Below are positions 6,269-14,561 of a stretch of DNA of 19,342 nt, one piece after another. A program made the position numbers and the translations under genes. The notes below the pieces were generated by a model. The model did not search any database. It saw only the letters and a program-made list of their open reading frames with translations, and was not told the DNA's origin. The stretch comes from Thermoplasmata archaeon (GTDB lineage: Archaea > Thermoplasmatota > Thermoplasmata > Halarchaeoplasmatales > Halarchaeoplasmataceae), in NCBI GenBank assembly GCA_019594025.1, contig JAFDUB010000022.1, positions 1 to 19,342 on the forward strand. Direction: 5' to 3'. Position 1 is the first letter of the stretch. Every line of letters begins with the position of its first letter.

Positions 6269-6691
6269 ACCGAGTTTTTTGATTTCATAGCTAAAGAACA
6301 TTGTAAGGGATGTTCCCCTCCTTCAAAAATACCTGGAGATATCGGAACGATGATTTGAAGAAATCGAGAAGCAAGCCACCCTGGATCATCATTAATAAGA
6401 TCAGTGGTATGAGATATTCACGGCCAAAGGTTTCCACAAGATATGGAAGTTTAGTAACACTTCTCACAAAATGTGGACAGTATGTTTAAAAATAACAGTA
6501 CTGCTCAAACCGAATACTTTCTCCTCTACGCAAATAATCCTAAGAGAGGAGTGGTGGGTAAATTCTTATGAGATGGCAATATATATTTACTACCGCTGAT
6601 AGGTAGTACATATTTATAATTAACAAATACTATTTAGTAATAGGAAAAATATATATACTAGTTGAGCTTTTGGAGATATCGGTGATGTAAG
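6269..6691. other. spacer between the toxin-antitoxin zone and the FAS1 gene
   Basis: There is no intact gene here. Around 6304-6330 is a weak match to the core of the dispersed repeat (GATGTTCCCCTCC). At 6325-6378 a plus-strand frame reads YLEISER, a stop, then FEEIEKQ, reminiscent of the C-terminal helix of DNA methyltransferases, but this is too short to call. The right-hand part (6580-6660) is very AT-rich and holds the FAS1 promoter palindromes described separately. Confidence 0.5.
6588..6660 (+). promoter_or_regulatory. promoter of the FAS1 gene with tandem TACTA/TAGTA palindromes
   Basis: Two inverted repeats lie in tandem: TACTACC-N7-GGTAGTA (6588-6608) and TACTA-TT-TAGTA (6628-6639), with a third half-site TATACTAG at about 6654-6661. 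A TATA-like ATTTATAATT (6611-6620) lies between the two palindromes, and another AT-rich run (AAAAATATATATA) follows at 6645-6657. The half-sites resemble those before the RHH/PIN and AbrB/PIN modules, suggesting a related regulator. Which TATA box is used is unclear. Confidence 0.5.
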
Positions 6692-7120
6692 GTGAATAAA
6701 ACCAAAAATGTAGCGGACACTCTCAGGGATGAGGGTGAGTTGAAAAAATTGTGGGATGTTATGGAGAAGGCGGATCTTCTAGAAAAGATGTCTAAGGAGA
6801 AAGGACCTTATACTATCTTTGCACCGACCAACGCGGCGTTCGATAAGATACCCAGCGATAAGTTGAACGAACTGTTGAACAACCGTGAAGAGCTGATCAA
6901 CACGATCAACTATCACGTTGTTAGGGGTAAATACACGTCCAAAGACATCGCTAGGATGAAGAAGGCAACTTCGATCAATGGAGACGACATAGACATAGAC
7001 ACATCCAAGGGTGTATGGGTCAACAAGTCAAAAGTGATAAAGCCGGATGTAGAAACGTCGAACGGAGTCATACACTTCATAGACACGATGCTCACGCCAA
7101 AACACCATAAGTATAAGTGA
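6692..7120 (+). CDS. single-domain fasciclin (FAS1) protein, no signal peptide
   Basis: A 142-residue protein that is essentially one FAS1 domain. It opens with VADTLRDEGELKKLWDVME, has the H1 box TIFAPTNAAFDKI (residues 41-53), the INYHVVRGKY segment, and the H2-like end VIHFIDTMLTP. FAS1 domains are adhesion or small-molecule-binding modules, usually secreted, but here no signal peptide or membrane segment is visible, so the protein is probably cytoplasmic or exported by another route. The start is GTG with GGTGAT about 6 bases upstream. It is monocistronic, ending at a hairpin terminator. Its molecular role is unknown. Confidence 0.85.
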   Translation: MNKTKNVADTLRDEGELKKLWDVMEKADLLEKMSKEKGPYTIFAPTNAAFDKIPSDKLNELLNNREELINTINYHVVRGKYTSKDIARMKKATSINGDDIDIDTSKGVWVNKSKVIKPDVETSNGVIHFIDTMLTPKHHKYK

Positions 7121-7132
7121 TCTTTTTAAATC

Positions 7133-7173
7133 CCGGTTATAGCTATGTTATAGCCGGCCTTTTTCTTTTTTTT
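7133..7173. terminator. bidirectional hairpin/T-tract terminator
   Basis: CCGGTTATAG (7133-7142) pairs with TTATAGCCGG (7148-7157) across a 5-base loop, with two G-T wobbles, followed by a pyrimidine run with long T tracts (7158-7173). An AT-rich TCTTTTTAAA on the other flank gives A/T-rich sequence on both sides. It sits between the convergent FAS1 gene and the small minus-strand gene and could end both. Confidence 0.65.
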
Positions 7174-7183
7174 AAAGCTTAAA

Positions 7184-7420
7184 TCATCGATATAGCATAT
7201 CGGGTACTGAATCATCTACGACCATCTCGAAAAGATTGTCGATGTGTTTGAAAGTCAGTGCTAATACCAGCATCTGTTCCGGATCTAGTCCGTAACCTAG
7301 CTCTTCTTCAACCATCATCTTTATCTCGAGAGGGGTGAGTTCATCGTCTATACTCTCTACTCTGTCCGCTACCGCCTTACATGCACTCATCGATTTTTTA
7401 AAGATTTCTTCCTTCAACAT
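7184..7420 (-). CDS. small conserved-looking protein of unknown function
   Basis: A 78-residue, mostly helical acidic protein starting MLKEEIFKKSMSACKAV. I recognise no family. Features: amphipathic helices, a single cysteine near position 13, and a DDELTPLEIKMMVEEELG segment. It has no signal peptide or membrane helix. The ATG at 7420 is preferred over an upstream in-frame TTG (7429) because a TATA-like AGTATTAATAG on the minus strand is centred about 29 bases before it, giving a leaderless transcript. It is convergent with the FAS1 gene across a shared terminator. The clean frame and promoter argue that it is a real gene. Confidence 0.6.
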   Translation of the reverse strand: MLKEEIFKKSMSACKAVADRVESIDDELTPLEIKMMVEEELGYGLDPEQMLVLALTFKHIDNLFEMVVDDSVPDMLYR

Positions 7421-7573
7421 TGCGAACAAAACTGGGAATTTTCCCTATTAATACTTTACCCTAATTTATCGATAGGTCAGACCTCGATGGAGCGGGAACA
7501 CCAGTAGTCCATAAGATCCGTCCGATCACTCTGATAGGACCATCGTGGATGTTGTATTTGCAGTCCTAAGTGT

Positions 7574-10500
7574 TCAGTATTCTACCGTCCAGACCACGGG
7601 TTCCTCGGACTCGCTGTACAGCCAGTAACCCTGTCCTGGTGCGAACATAAAATCCCACGGTTCGTGATCGTAGGCGAGGTTGTATTCGTCGGTTGGATCG
7701 AAGTAGCCGACCCTGGTTATCTCTGATGGTAGCTCGTGGTTTCCTTCGCTTGCACTGGGGGAGCCCACCATGTTCCATCCCGGATACAGTGTTATGTCCG
7801 TATCCTCGGGGATATCTCCGACCAAGGAAAGAGTTACATCCTCAGTTACCTTAAGCCAGATACCCATGGTATGGTCCCACGTATGAAGAGTATTGAAGTG
7901 ATCTGGTCTACCGGGGTCGTAGCTTTGCCACTCGGAATGGGATGCATCGTACCACATCAGATGTTCGTAGCTGCCGTCTATGCCCGCCAACAGGAAATCC
8001 AAGGACGTGTCAGCCGGAAGAAGATTGAAGGAAACGAAGTTCCAGCCGTCGTTATCCGTGGTTACGGTCAGATCGATACTGAAGAAATCTACATCCGGGA
8101 GCGGCTGCCACTGAAGTAACGGATAGGTATAACCCTCCACCATATGCCAGATCTCGTCGAAGTCCCAGCCTGCGTCGGTGAATGTGGTCTGGGTCTTCAT
8201 CTCTACGGTTGTTTTTGGAGTACCTTTACCGGTGTCGCTCTGCCCCGTGGTGTCGCTGTCGTAAAAACTGTTCTCCACCGTGCCGTCGAAGTTTCTGCCC
8301 GCAAAGCCGCCTATATTGCTACCGCTGACACCACCAGCGGCATACGAGTTAGACACAATGCCTGAGTTCTCCCCGATGAAGCCACCGATATACTGGGATC
8401 CGCTAACGTTTCCCGTAGCATAGGATCGCGATATTGTTTCCTCGCTACTCCCCACAAGACCTCCTACACGCCCCCAACCGGTCGTGTCGCCTACTGCATA
8501 ACTGTTCGTCACATGTCCTATATTATATCCAACGAGACCACCAACATGCATGTCTCCGTCTGTATGCCCCATGGAGGAGCTATAGGACACATTGCCGATG
8601 TTGCTGCCTACGAGACCACCTACTCTTTCCCATGATCCGGTGGTATCTCCGGAAGCATGGCTGTTTAACACATGGCCGTCATTTTCTCCCACGAGACCGC
8701 CTAACCATTCTACTCCTGTCACCGTTCCGGTAGCATTGCTGTAGGAAACCGTTCCATCCCAGTTAAACCCAACGAGCCCCCCTACATACCCATCACCTTC
8801 CACGTCTCCTGTTGCAAATGAATTCTCCACCGAACCCCTGTTCGTTCCCACGAGACCACCTGTATTATGACTACCTCCACTCACTGTACCGTCGGCAGAG
8901 GAACTCGATACCGTACCTTCCGAGGAGCTAAATCCCACGAGACCGCCTACATTAAAGGCTCCGCTCACTGTCCCCATAGCATACGAGTTCTCCACAGTCC
9001 CCCGGTTCTCTCCAACGAGCCCCCCTACATAATTGCCTGTCCCACTCACATCTACGTTGGCATACGAGTTCGACACCATGCCTTCGTAGTTATATCCAAC
9101 GAGCCCGCCGACTGTGCTGCCTCCGCTCATTGTCCCCATGGCAGACGAGTTCGACACCGTGCCCCTGTTCTCTCCTACCAGTCCACCTACGAGATCGGTT
9201 CCGATTATGTTGTAGTTCTCGATCTCCAAATTCTTAACTGTGCCCTCGGTTCCAACAAATCCAAACAACCCTACACGGTCTGTAGGCCGATTTATGTGCA
9301 ATCCCGAGATGGTGTAGTTCTTGCCTTCTAGTATGCCGTTGAAGTGATTCTCTGGTTCATACCATGGTCCGGTACCTATGGGCAGCCATCCTGCGCCCTC
9401 CGTAGGACTGGTACCCCACATCCTGCTGGCATCGGTGATGTAACCAGTTAGGTCGATATCTTGAATGAGTGTGTAATCTTCAGTCAGATCCATTGCCATC
9501 ATCTGCAGCTGGTGGCTGTTGCGTATATCGGTGCTCCATTCCATCCGGAGGAACGGTCTTGTCTCGCCGTCCTCCATCCACCAATTTTCCGAGAAGTCCC
9601 AGCCTGCATCCGTAAAAGTGCTTTGTGTCATCATCTCAGCCGTGGTCTCGCCCTGGCCAACTCCATTGTCCGGACCGCCTGTCTCGATGTCCCAGAAGGA
9701 GTTCTCCACCGTGCTCTCCCAATTATGTCCCACGAGCCCCCCGACGAAATCGGTCTCGCTAACGGTCCCCGTAGCATATGAGTGAGACAACGTGCCTCGG
9801 TAGTTATATCCAACGAGTCCGCCTACGCGAGCGAACGTTCCGCTCACGTCCCCGGTGGCATACGAGTTAGACACCGTACCATCTGAGTTCAATCCCACGA
9901 GTCCGCCCACTTCCTGGTAACCGCTCGCTTCCCCCTTAGCATAAGAGTTCGATACCAAACCTTCGTTGTTCCCTCCAAGTAGTCCGCCTACGTTCCGGTC
10001 AGTTCCACTCACGGTCCCTGTCGCATATGAGTTTGATATTGTACTGTCTTCACCCCAGTTCCCGCCGTTGAGTCCGCCAACGTTTTGATTTCCATTCACA
10101 TCACCCATGGCATAAGAGTTAGAGACTATGGAAACCTGGCTATTAGTTCCCACCAACCCTCCGATAAAAGAGCCGTCTCCATCCACGGTTACAAAGGCAA
10201 AGCTGCTATCAACAGTTCCTCTATTCCTTCCCACGAGTCCCCCCACTCTATTATCTCCGCTCACGGTTCCGGTGGCAGACGAATCGTTGATTTCACCATA
10301 ATTTTCACCTGCCAGTGCTCCTACCATCCCATCTCCGGTCACATCCACATCTTCCAGCATAACATCGAACACGGCAGCCTGTTCGTTTAGATAGCCGAAC
10401 AAACCGACGTGATCGGTATCGCCTCGATCTATGTACAGCCCAGAGATGGTGTTCCCTTGCCCGTCAAAACTGCCCGTGAAAGGTTCATCATCGTCACCTA

Positions 10501-12085
10501 TAGGCAGCCATCCTAGTGTTCCGGGGTCGTTGTGATCATCATACCCAGGTGTTTCGGGTGTAAGATCATTCATGATAACATATTCTCCTGTCAGGTTATA
10601 CCGTATGGCGTGCAGTTCGTACCAATCGGTGATCTCAGTGGTCGGAAGCGTACCGTGTATGTACCATGTCGGAGAGCCCCCTCCGACCTGAGTGGAAAGG
10701 AATGGATACCCGTCAGTGGGATCTTCGGTTTCATGTATCTCTATATCCCAGCCTGCATCCATGAAGGTCGATAGCTCACGCATCTCTGCGGTAGTCTTAC
10801 CCTCGCCGATCCCATTGTCCGGACCGCCTGTCTCGGTGTCCCAGAAGGAGTTCTCCACAGTGCCCCAAGCCGTGTGTTCCCCCACGAGTCCACCTACATC
10901 GTCTTGAGTTCCGCTCACGTAGCCCGTTGCATACGAGTTATGTACCGTGCCGCTACCGTCGTTCCATCCCACGATACCGCCTACACGATTAGCTCCGTTT
11001 ACGTCTCCAGTTGCATATGAATTATTCACCATTCGGGTGTTCCATCCCACGAGTCCGCCTACATTCCAGCCGGTTCCTCCACTCACATCGCCGGTAGCAG
11101 ACGAGTTCTCCACCGTGCGGTCGTTCCTTCCCACAAGCCCCCCGATTCTTGAATTTCCAGTCACATCACCCGTGGCATAAGAGTTCTGTACTATGTTGTT
11201 AAGAATACTGGTCCCACCGCTATGTCCCACGAGTCCGCCTACACGTAGATCACCACTCACTTCACCCTTAGCATAACAATTCAATACCCAACCATCGTTG
11301 CTCCCTCCAAGTAGCCCACCTATATCCTCGTCTCCGCTAACGTTTCCGGTTGCATAAGAATTCGATATGATGCTGTCGGCACCCCAGTTCCCTCCGTTGA
11401 GTCCACCGACGTATCGATGTCCGGTAACATCACCCATAGCGTAAGAGTTAGAGACTATGGAAACCTGGCTGTTAGTTCCCACCAATCCTCCGATATAAGT
11501 ATGATCTCCATCCACGGTTACAAAGGCAAAGCTGGTATCAACTGTACCTCTATTCCTTCCCACGAGTCCACCTACTCTATTATCTCCGCTCACGGTTCCG
11601 TTAGCAGACGAATCGTTGATTTCACCATAATTTTCACCTGCCAGTGCTCCTACCATCCCATCCCCGGTCACATCAACATCTTCCAGCATAACATCGAACA
11701 CGGCAGCCTGTTCGTTTAGATAGCCGAACAAACCGACGTAATCGGTATCGCCTCGATCTATGTACAACCCAGTGATGGTGTGTCCTTGCCCGTCAAAACT
11801 GCCCGTGAAAGGTTCATCATCGTTCCCTATGGGCAGCCACCCCGGTGTCGCCGGGTCGTTGTGATCCATGTATCCTGCAGAGGTTTCATTCAGGTCGTTC
11901 ATCAGTCTGTAGTCCCCCGCAAGGTCGTTACGAATGTTGTTCAGGTCTTCCCACGTATGTATCTCGATAACATCGCCTAGTAGGTCGTTTGATCCTTCCT
12001 CAAAAGTTACACCGATGGAAAAACCCACTGCGCTCACTACCAACATCATAACAAATCCGAATACGATCATCTTTTTTATGTTCAT
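7574..12085 (-). CDS. giant secreted GLUG-repeat surface protein
   Basis: A 1503-residue protein with an N-terminal signal peptide (KK then MIVFGFVMMLVVSAVGFSIG, residues ~4-25; no lipobox cysteine). Three homologous modules follow, at about 40-480, 485-850 and 852-1330. Each opens with a domain like GWLPIG....F.G.(F/L)(D/E)G, then many GLUG repeats of the type VGGLVG.N.GTV.NSYA, predicted to form a right-handed beta-helix. The last ~150 residues form a different C-terminal domain with paired GWN(F/M)V motifs (GWNFVSFNL and GWNMVGSPS). There is no C-terminal membrane anchor. GLUG proteins are surface or extracellular and often adhesive or peptidase-linked; no catalytic motif is evident. GAGAGGT precedes the ATG as a ribosome binding site. 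Confidence 0.85.
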   Translation of the reverse strand: MNIKKMIVFGFVMMLVVSAVGFSIGVTFEEGSNDLLGDVIEIHTWEDLNNIRNDLAGDYRLMNDLNETSAGYMDHNDPATPGWLPIGNDDEPFTGSFDGQGHTITGLYIDRGDTDYVGLFGYLNEQAAVFDVMLEDVDVTGDGMVGALAGENYGEINDSSANGTVSGDNRVGGLVGRNRGTVDTSFAFVTVDGDHTYIGGLVGTNSQVSIVSNSYAMGDVTGHRYVGGLNGGNWGADSIISNSYATGNVSGDEDIGGLLGGSNDGWVLNCYAKGEVSGDLRVGGLVGHSGGTSILNNIVQNSYATGDVTGNSRIGGLVGRNDRTVENSSATGDVSGGTGWNVGGLVGWNTRMVNNSYATGDVNGANRVGGIVGWNDGSGTVHNSYATGYVSGTQDDVGGLVGEHTAWGTVENSFWDTETGGPDNGIGEGKTTAEMRELSTFMDAGWDIEIHETEDPTDGYPFLSTQVGGGSPTWYIHGTLPTTEITDWYELHAIRYNLTGEYVIMNDLTPETPGYDDHNDPGTLGWLPIGDDDEPFTGSFDGQGNTISGLYIDRGDTDHVGLFGYLNEQAAVFDVMLEDVDVTGDGMVGALAGENYGEINDSSATGTVSGDNRVGGLVGRNRGTVDSSFAFVTVDGDGSFIGGLVGTNSQVSIVSNSYAMGDVNGNQNVGGLNGGNWGEDSTISNSYATGTVSGTDRNVGGLLGGNNEGLVSNSYAKGEASGYQEVGGLVGLNSDGTVSNSYATGDVSGTFARVGGLVGYNYRGTLSHSYATGTVSETDFVGGLVGHNWESTVENSFWDIETGGPDNGVGQGETTAEMMTQSTFTDAGWDFSENWWMEDGETRPFLRMEWSTDIRNSHQLQMMAMDLTEDYTLIQDIDLTGYITDASRMWGTSPTEGAGWLPIGTGPWYEPENHFNGILEGKNYTISGLHINRPTDRVGLFGFVGTEGTVKNLEIENYNIIGTDLVGGLVGENRGTVSNSSAMGTMSGGSTVGGLVGYNYEGMVSNSYANVDVSGTGNYVGGLVGENRGTVENSYAMGTVSGAFNVGGLVGFSSSEGTVSSSSADGTVSGGSHNTGGLVGTNRGSVENSFATGDVEGDGYVGGLVGFNWDGTVSYSNATGTVTGVEWLGGLVGENDGHVLNSHASGDTTGSWERVGGLVGSNIGNVSYSSSMGHTDGDMHVGGLVGYNIGHVTNSYAVGDTTGWGRVGGLVGSSEETISRSYATGNVSGSQYIGGFIGENSGIVSNSYAAGGVSGSNIGGFAGRNFDGTVENSFYDSDTTGQSDTGKGTPKTTVEMKTQTTFTDAGWDFDEIWHMVEGYTYPLLQWQPLPDVDFFSIDLTVTTDNDGWNFVSFNLLPADTSLDFLLAGIDGSYEHLMWYDASHSEWQSYDPGRPDHFNTLHTWDHTMGIWLKVTEDVTLSLVGDIPEDTDITLYPGWNMVGSPSASEGNHELPSEITRVGYFDPTDEYNLAYDHEPWDFMFAPGQGYWLYSESEEPVVWTVEY
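10101..10510. repeat. intragenic tandem repeat unit, copy A (module 2 of the GLUG protein)
   Basis: This 410-base stretch matches 11430-11839 with no gaps and about 27 differences by hand count (about 93% identity). The offset is 1329 bases, exactly 443 codons. It codes for the module opening (GWLPIG to the VDVTGDGMVGALAG region) and its first GLUG repeats. The high DNA identity points to recent duplication or gene conversion. Confidence 0.85.
11430..11839. repeat. intragenic tandem repeat unit, copy B (module 1 of the GLUG protein)
   Basis: Partner of 10101-10510. Homology continues at lower identity beyond both ends, so the duplicated unit is a whole module of 1329 bases and only this core remains nearly identical. 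Confidence 0.85.
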
Positions 12086-12267
12086 CTTATGGACCTCTCT
12101 TTCACAAAGTAAAAACTAGAATGACTATGTAAATGATATCGCACATGCCTAAAAAGCTTTCTAGCGTTTCTGAGTATATCCCATAGCTAAATAAAATTCG
12201 GAAAGGTTCAACCCTTCTCTAGATCCCAAAGTGAAAACACATATACATCTTAGTCCATAGAAGAAAG
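12086..12267. promoter_or_regulatory. divergent promoter region of the GLUG and hydrolase genes
   Basis: For the plus strand, CACATATACATC centred near 12243 lies about 25 bases before the hydrolase ATG. For the minus strand, GCTTTTTAGG near 12150-12160 could serve as a TATA-like element for the GLUG gene with a leader of roughly 40 bases. No clear shared operator is seen. Confidence 0.4.
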
Positions 12268-13893
12268 ATGAAGAACATGCTCGATAAAGCACGATACAGA
12301 TATGTTATACTGTTGACGATATTTTTGATCGTCAGCGGAGCGTGTTTTATCGGTATCTCGAGGGAACATTCAGAGGTGGATATCACACGGAACAGGACGG
12401 TGACCACGGAAGACGGCGTGACCATATATTACGATGTGTACGAACCGAAAAACAACGATTCACCGAAATACGGCGTGATCGTGGGGCACGGTTTCACCGC
12501 CAGCAAAGAGAGCATGCACCTAACTGCCCTGACTCTGGCTGAAAGCGGCTTCGTGGTCGCCAACTTAGATTTCAGAGGACACGGTAGATCCGGTGGTACC
12601 CTGGGCACGGGGTCGCCTGAGAACACGTATGAACTCGCCAGAGATATACTGGCGGTAAAAACATACCTGGATGCCAGGGACGATGTGATCCATGGCGAGT
12701 ACGGTATCATAGGTCATTCCATGGGTGGTAGGGCGGCTTTCAGTGCCTGCGTCGAGGACGATTCATTCACCAGTATGGTCGGTATAGCGCCGGCGGTGGA
12801 GCATGACTTCATAGAAGAGGATAGACCGGAAGATCTTCTCATTATATCCGCCAGATACGATACCTTGTTCCCTCCGGAGGTGAACAGACGGGTGATATCT
12901 AAAAGACACGATGTACAGGAAGACGATGTGAAGTACGACAGAAGATACGAAACCGACGGGACCGCATCCAAGATCAGTGTGATAGATAACGCCGACCATC
13001 TGACCGTTCTCTGGGCATCTTCAACCCACAGAGAGATAAACAGATGGTTCGCAGATCCCTATGGTGTCCATGAAGGACGAGTTGCAACATCCAGGATGAA
13101 CATATACACCATCATCGGTTTGTTATCCGCCGCCTCCGCATCCATGACCCTTATACACCTGGTACACGGAGATCGAGGTGATGATAAAACAAGGGTAAAC
13201 ACAGACCTGTTCGAACTGAGTCGAGATCATTTTTTGTATTCATTCCTGTTCACCATCCCTGCTTTCATCATCTTTTCTCCCCTGTTACTGCTTCCCACCA
13301 CCAACACCGCCATATACATCATGATTTTGGGCGGTAGCTTCCTCGGTACTGCATACCTCCTGCGCATGAGGATCCAGGGGCCCCTGAAAGAAAGCATCAA
13401 AAGATATCTCACAAATTCAGGTTCGGACTACATATATGGAGGGATATACGGGTTCACTCTGCTGGCCATAGTGAGGGTCTTCGTCTCAGACCATTATCTG
13501 AACCTTACCCTCATTAGTACACGTTCCGTGTATTTCATATTGACCGCCGTGATCCTTTTCTTTTTCTTCTCCATCGACAACATATTCTTCTTTGATCTTT
13601 TAGATAACGATGAATCGGGTAAGCTCTCCACCGCCAGAACCATAGCTCTATACTCTTCGTTTAAATCCATATACGTGGTGACGATCATGGTCGCGGCTAG
13701 CTTACTGGCCATGAGCTCATATTACATGATACCCTATGCAGTGGGACTTTTCGTGATGATCGGTACCTGCTCGGTCCTGATACACCGATACTCGGGAAGT
13801 AAGATCATCCCGTCTGTGGCCGTGAGCATACTGACGGCATCCATCTTCGTATCGGTTACCGCGATCTTCGATCCGATATCCATGATACTGTAA
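12268..13893 (+). CDS. membrane-anchored alpha/beta hydrolase with polytopic C-terminal domain
   Basis: A 541-residue protein. An N-terminal membrane helix (residues ~11-31) is followed by an alpha/beta-hydrolase domain (~45-262). The oxyanion region is GHGFTASKES (H74-G75-F76), the nucleophile elbow is GHSMGG (S151), and the likely acid and base are D198 (SARYDTLFP) and H244 (DNADHLTV). From about residue 277 to the end there are about seven or eight hydrophobic helices with few charges. The hydrolase resembles serine esterases/lysophospholipase-like enzymes and probably faces outside. The membrane domain has no family I recognise. It is transcribed divergently from the GLUG gene. The substrate is unknown. 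Confidence 0.75.
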   Translation: MKNMLDKARYRYVILLTIFLIVSGACFIGISREHSEVDITRNRTVTTEDGVTIYYDVYEPKNNDSPKYGVIVGHGFTASKESMHLTALTLAESGFVVANLDFRGHGRSGGTLGTGSPENTYELARDILAVKTYLDARDDVIHGEYGIIGHSMGGRAAFSACVEDDSFTSMVGIAPAVEHDFIEEDRPEDLLIISARYDTLFPPEVNRRVISKRHDVQEDDVKYDRRYETDGTASKISVIDNADHLTVLWASSTHREINRWFADPYGVHEGRVATSRMNIYTIIGLLSAASASMTLIHLVHGDRGDDKTRVNTDLFELSRDHFLYSFLFTIPAFIIFSPLLLLPTTNTAIYIMILGGSFLGTAYLLRMRIQGPLKESIKRYLTNSGSDYIYGGIYGFTLLAIVRVFVSDHYLNLTLISTRSVYFILTAVILFFFFSIDNIFFFDLLDNDESGKLSTARTIALYSSFKSIYVVTIMVAASLLAMSSYYMIPYAVGLFVMIGTCSVLIHRYSGSKIIPSVAVSILTASIFVSVTAIFDPISMIL

Positions 13894-13969
13894 AATCTTC
13901 TAAAATACGATCCAGGATATCTAATGCATACATATATAGGTAGGATACGGCGTGATACCACTCATGTGA

Positions 13970-13994
13970 TTTAGGTTAGCCTAAAATTTATAAA
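13970..13994 (+). promoter_or_regulatory. iron-box-like operator and TATA box of the NAS-like/AglD-like operon
   Basis: TTTAGG-TTAG-CCTAAA (13970-13985) is a perfect 6-4-6 inverted repeat. From 13971 it matches 16 of 19 positions of the DtxR/IdeR consensus TWAGGTWAGSCTWACCTWA. One base later TTTATAAA (13987-13994) is the TATA box, about 27 bases before the ATG at 14018, so the mRNA should be leaderless. A bound repressor would cover the TATA/BRE region. The same layout recurs at 18141-18165. The motif is seen directly; iron or manganese control by a DtxR-family regulator is inferred. Confidence 0.75.
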
Positions 13995-14017
13995 CCACTA
14001 CATCTCTGTTAAGTTCG

Positions 14018-14557
14018 ATGAATGAAAACAAATACATTCAACGGTTCACGTGTGCATTGGAAAAATTCCTGCACAAACACCCGTCGCTGTTCCGTCTCTA
14101 TTCTCTACCCTATTCCAGGGTGCTGCGTAGGGAGATATCACTGGCGGGCATCTCTTCAAAGGATACCGTCCTGAACGTCGGCTGCGGCTCTCTACCCTTC
14201 ACAGCCGTTTATATCGCGGAATCTACCGGTGCCAAAGTCTATGCGGTAGATAACGACCCGAAGGCGGTTAAATATGCTACAGATCTAGTGGATAAGTTGG
14301 GGCTTTCAGGAAGTATAAAGGTATTGGAGGCGGATGGTAAGGAAACGGTATCCATCGAATTCGACATAGCCGTTCTGGCCCTACATGTGGAGCCGAAATC
14401 AGAGGTACTGAAAAATTTGCTTCCGAAGAAGGTAATGATGCGCATCCCCAGAAAGTCTCTGGAAACATCCTACGGACTGGATTCCATACCATATACTCCT
14501 TTGGGACAAGTGGATCACATGATGCCTACCTTCGATAGGTCCTTGTTATACGGTTGA
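14018..14557 (+). CDS. nicotianamine-synthase-like SAM-dependent enzyme
   Basis: A 179-residue protein with a SAM-binding Rossmann fold. VLNVGCGSLPFTAVYIA (GCGSLPFT at 55-62) has the G-x-G-x-L-P-x-T signature of nicotianamine synthases rather than the GxGxG of general methyltransferases. AVDNDPKAVKYA follows, then FDIAVLALHVEPKSEVLKNL (HVEPK at 123-127), which parallels the A.L.EPK..V segment of archaeal NAS proteins. NAS enzymes use the aminobutyrate part of SAM, not the methyl group, to build metal chelators. The helical N-terminal region (~50 residues) is shorter than in classical NAS, so the product may differ (CntL-like enzymes are also NAS relatives). It is first gene of an operon with an iron-box-like promoter. 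A paralogous domain is fused to FeoA at 17262-18116. Confidence 0.7.
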   Translation: MNENKYIQRFTCALEKFLHKHPSLFRLYSLPYSRVLRREISLAGISSKDTVLNVGCGSLPFTAVYIAESTGAKVYAVDNDPKAVKYATDLVDKLGLSGSIKVLEADGKETVSIEFDIAVLALHVEPKSEVLKNLLPKKVMMRIPRKSLETSYGLDSIPYTPLGQVDHMMPTFDRSLLYG

Positions 14558-14561
14558 GATC

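Noticed and set aside
7736..12119. Numerous plus-strand open frames opposite the GLUG gene
   Set aside because: They mirror the repetitive codons of the GLUG repeats, overlap each other, and show no domain or promoter.
12145..12165. A third iron box before the GLUG gene (minus-strand TTTTTAGG)
   Set aside because: Only one half-site is present, without a matching CCTAAA arm at the right spacing.
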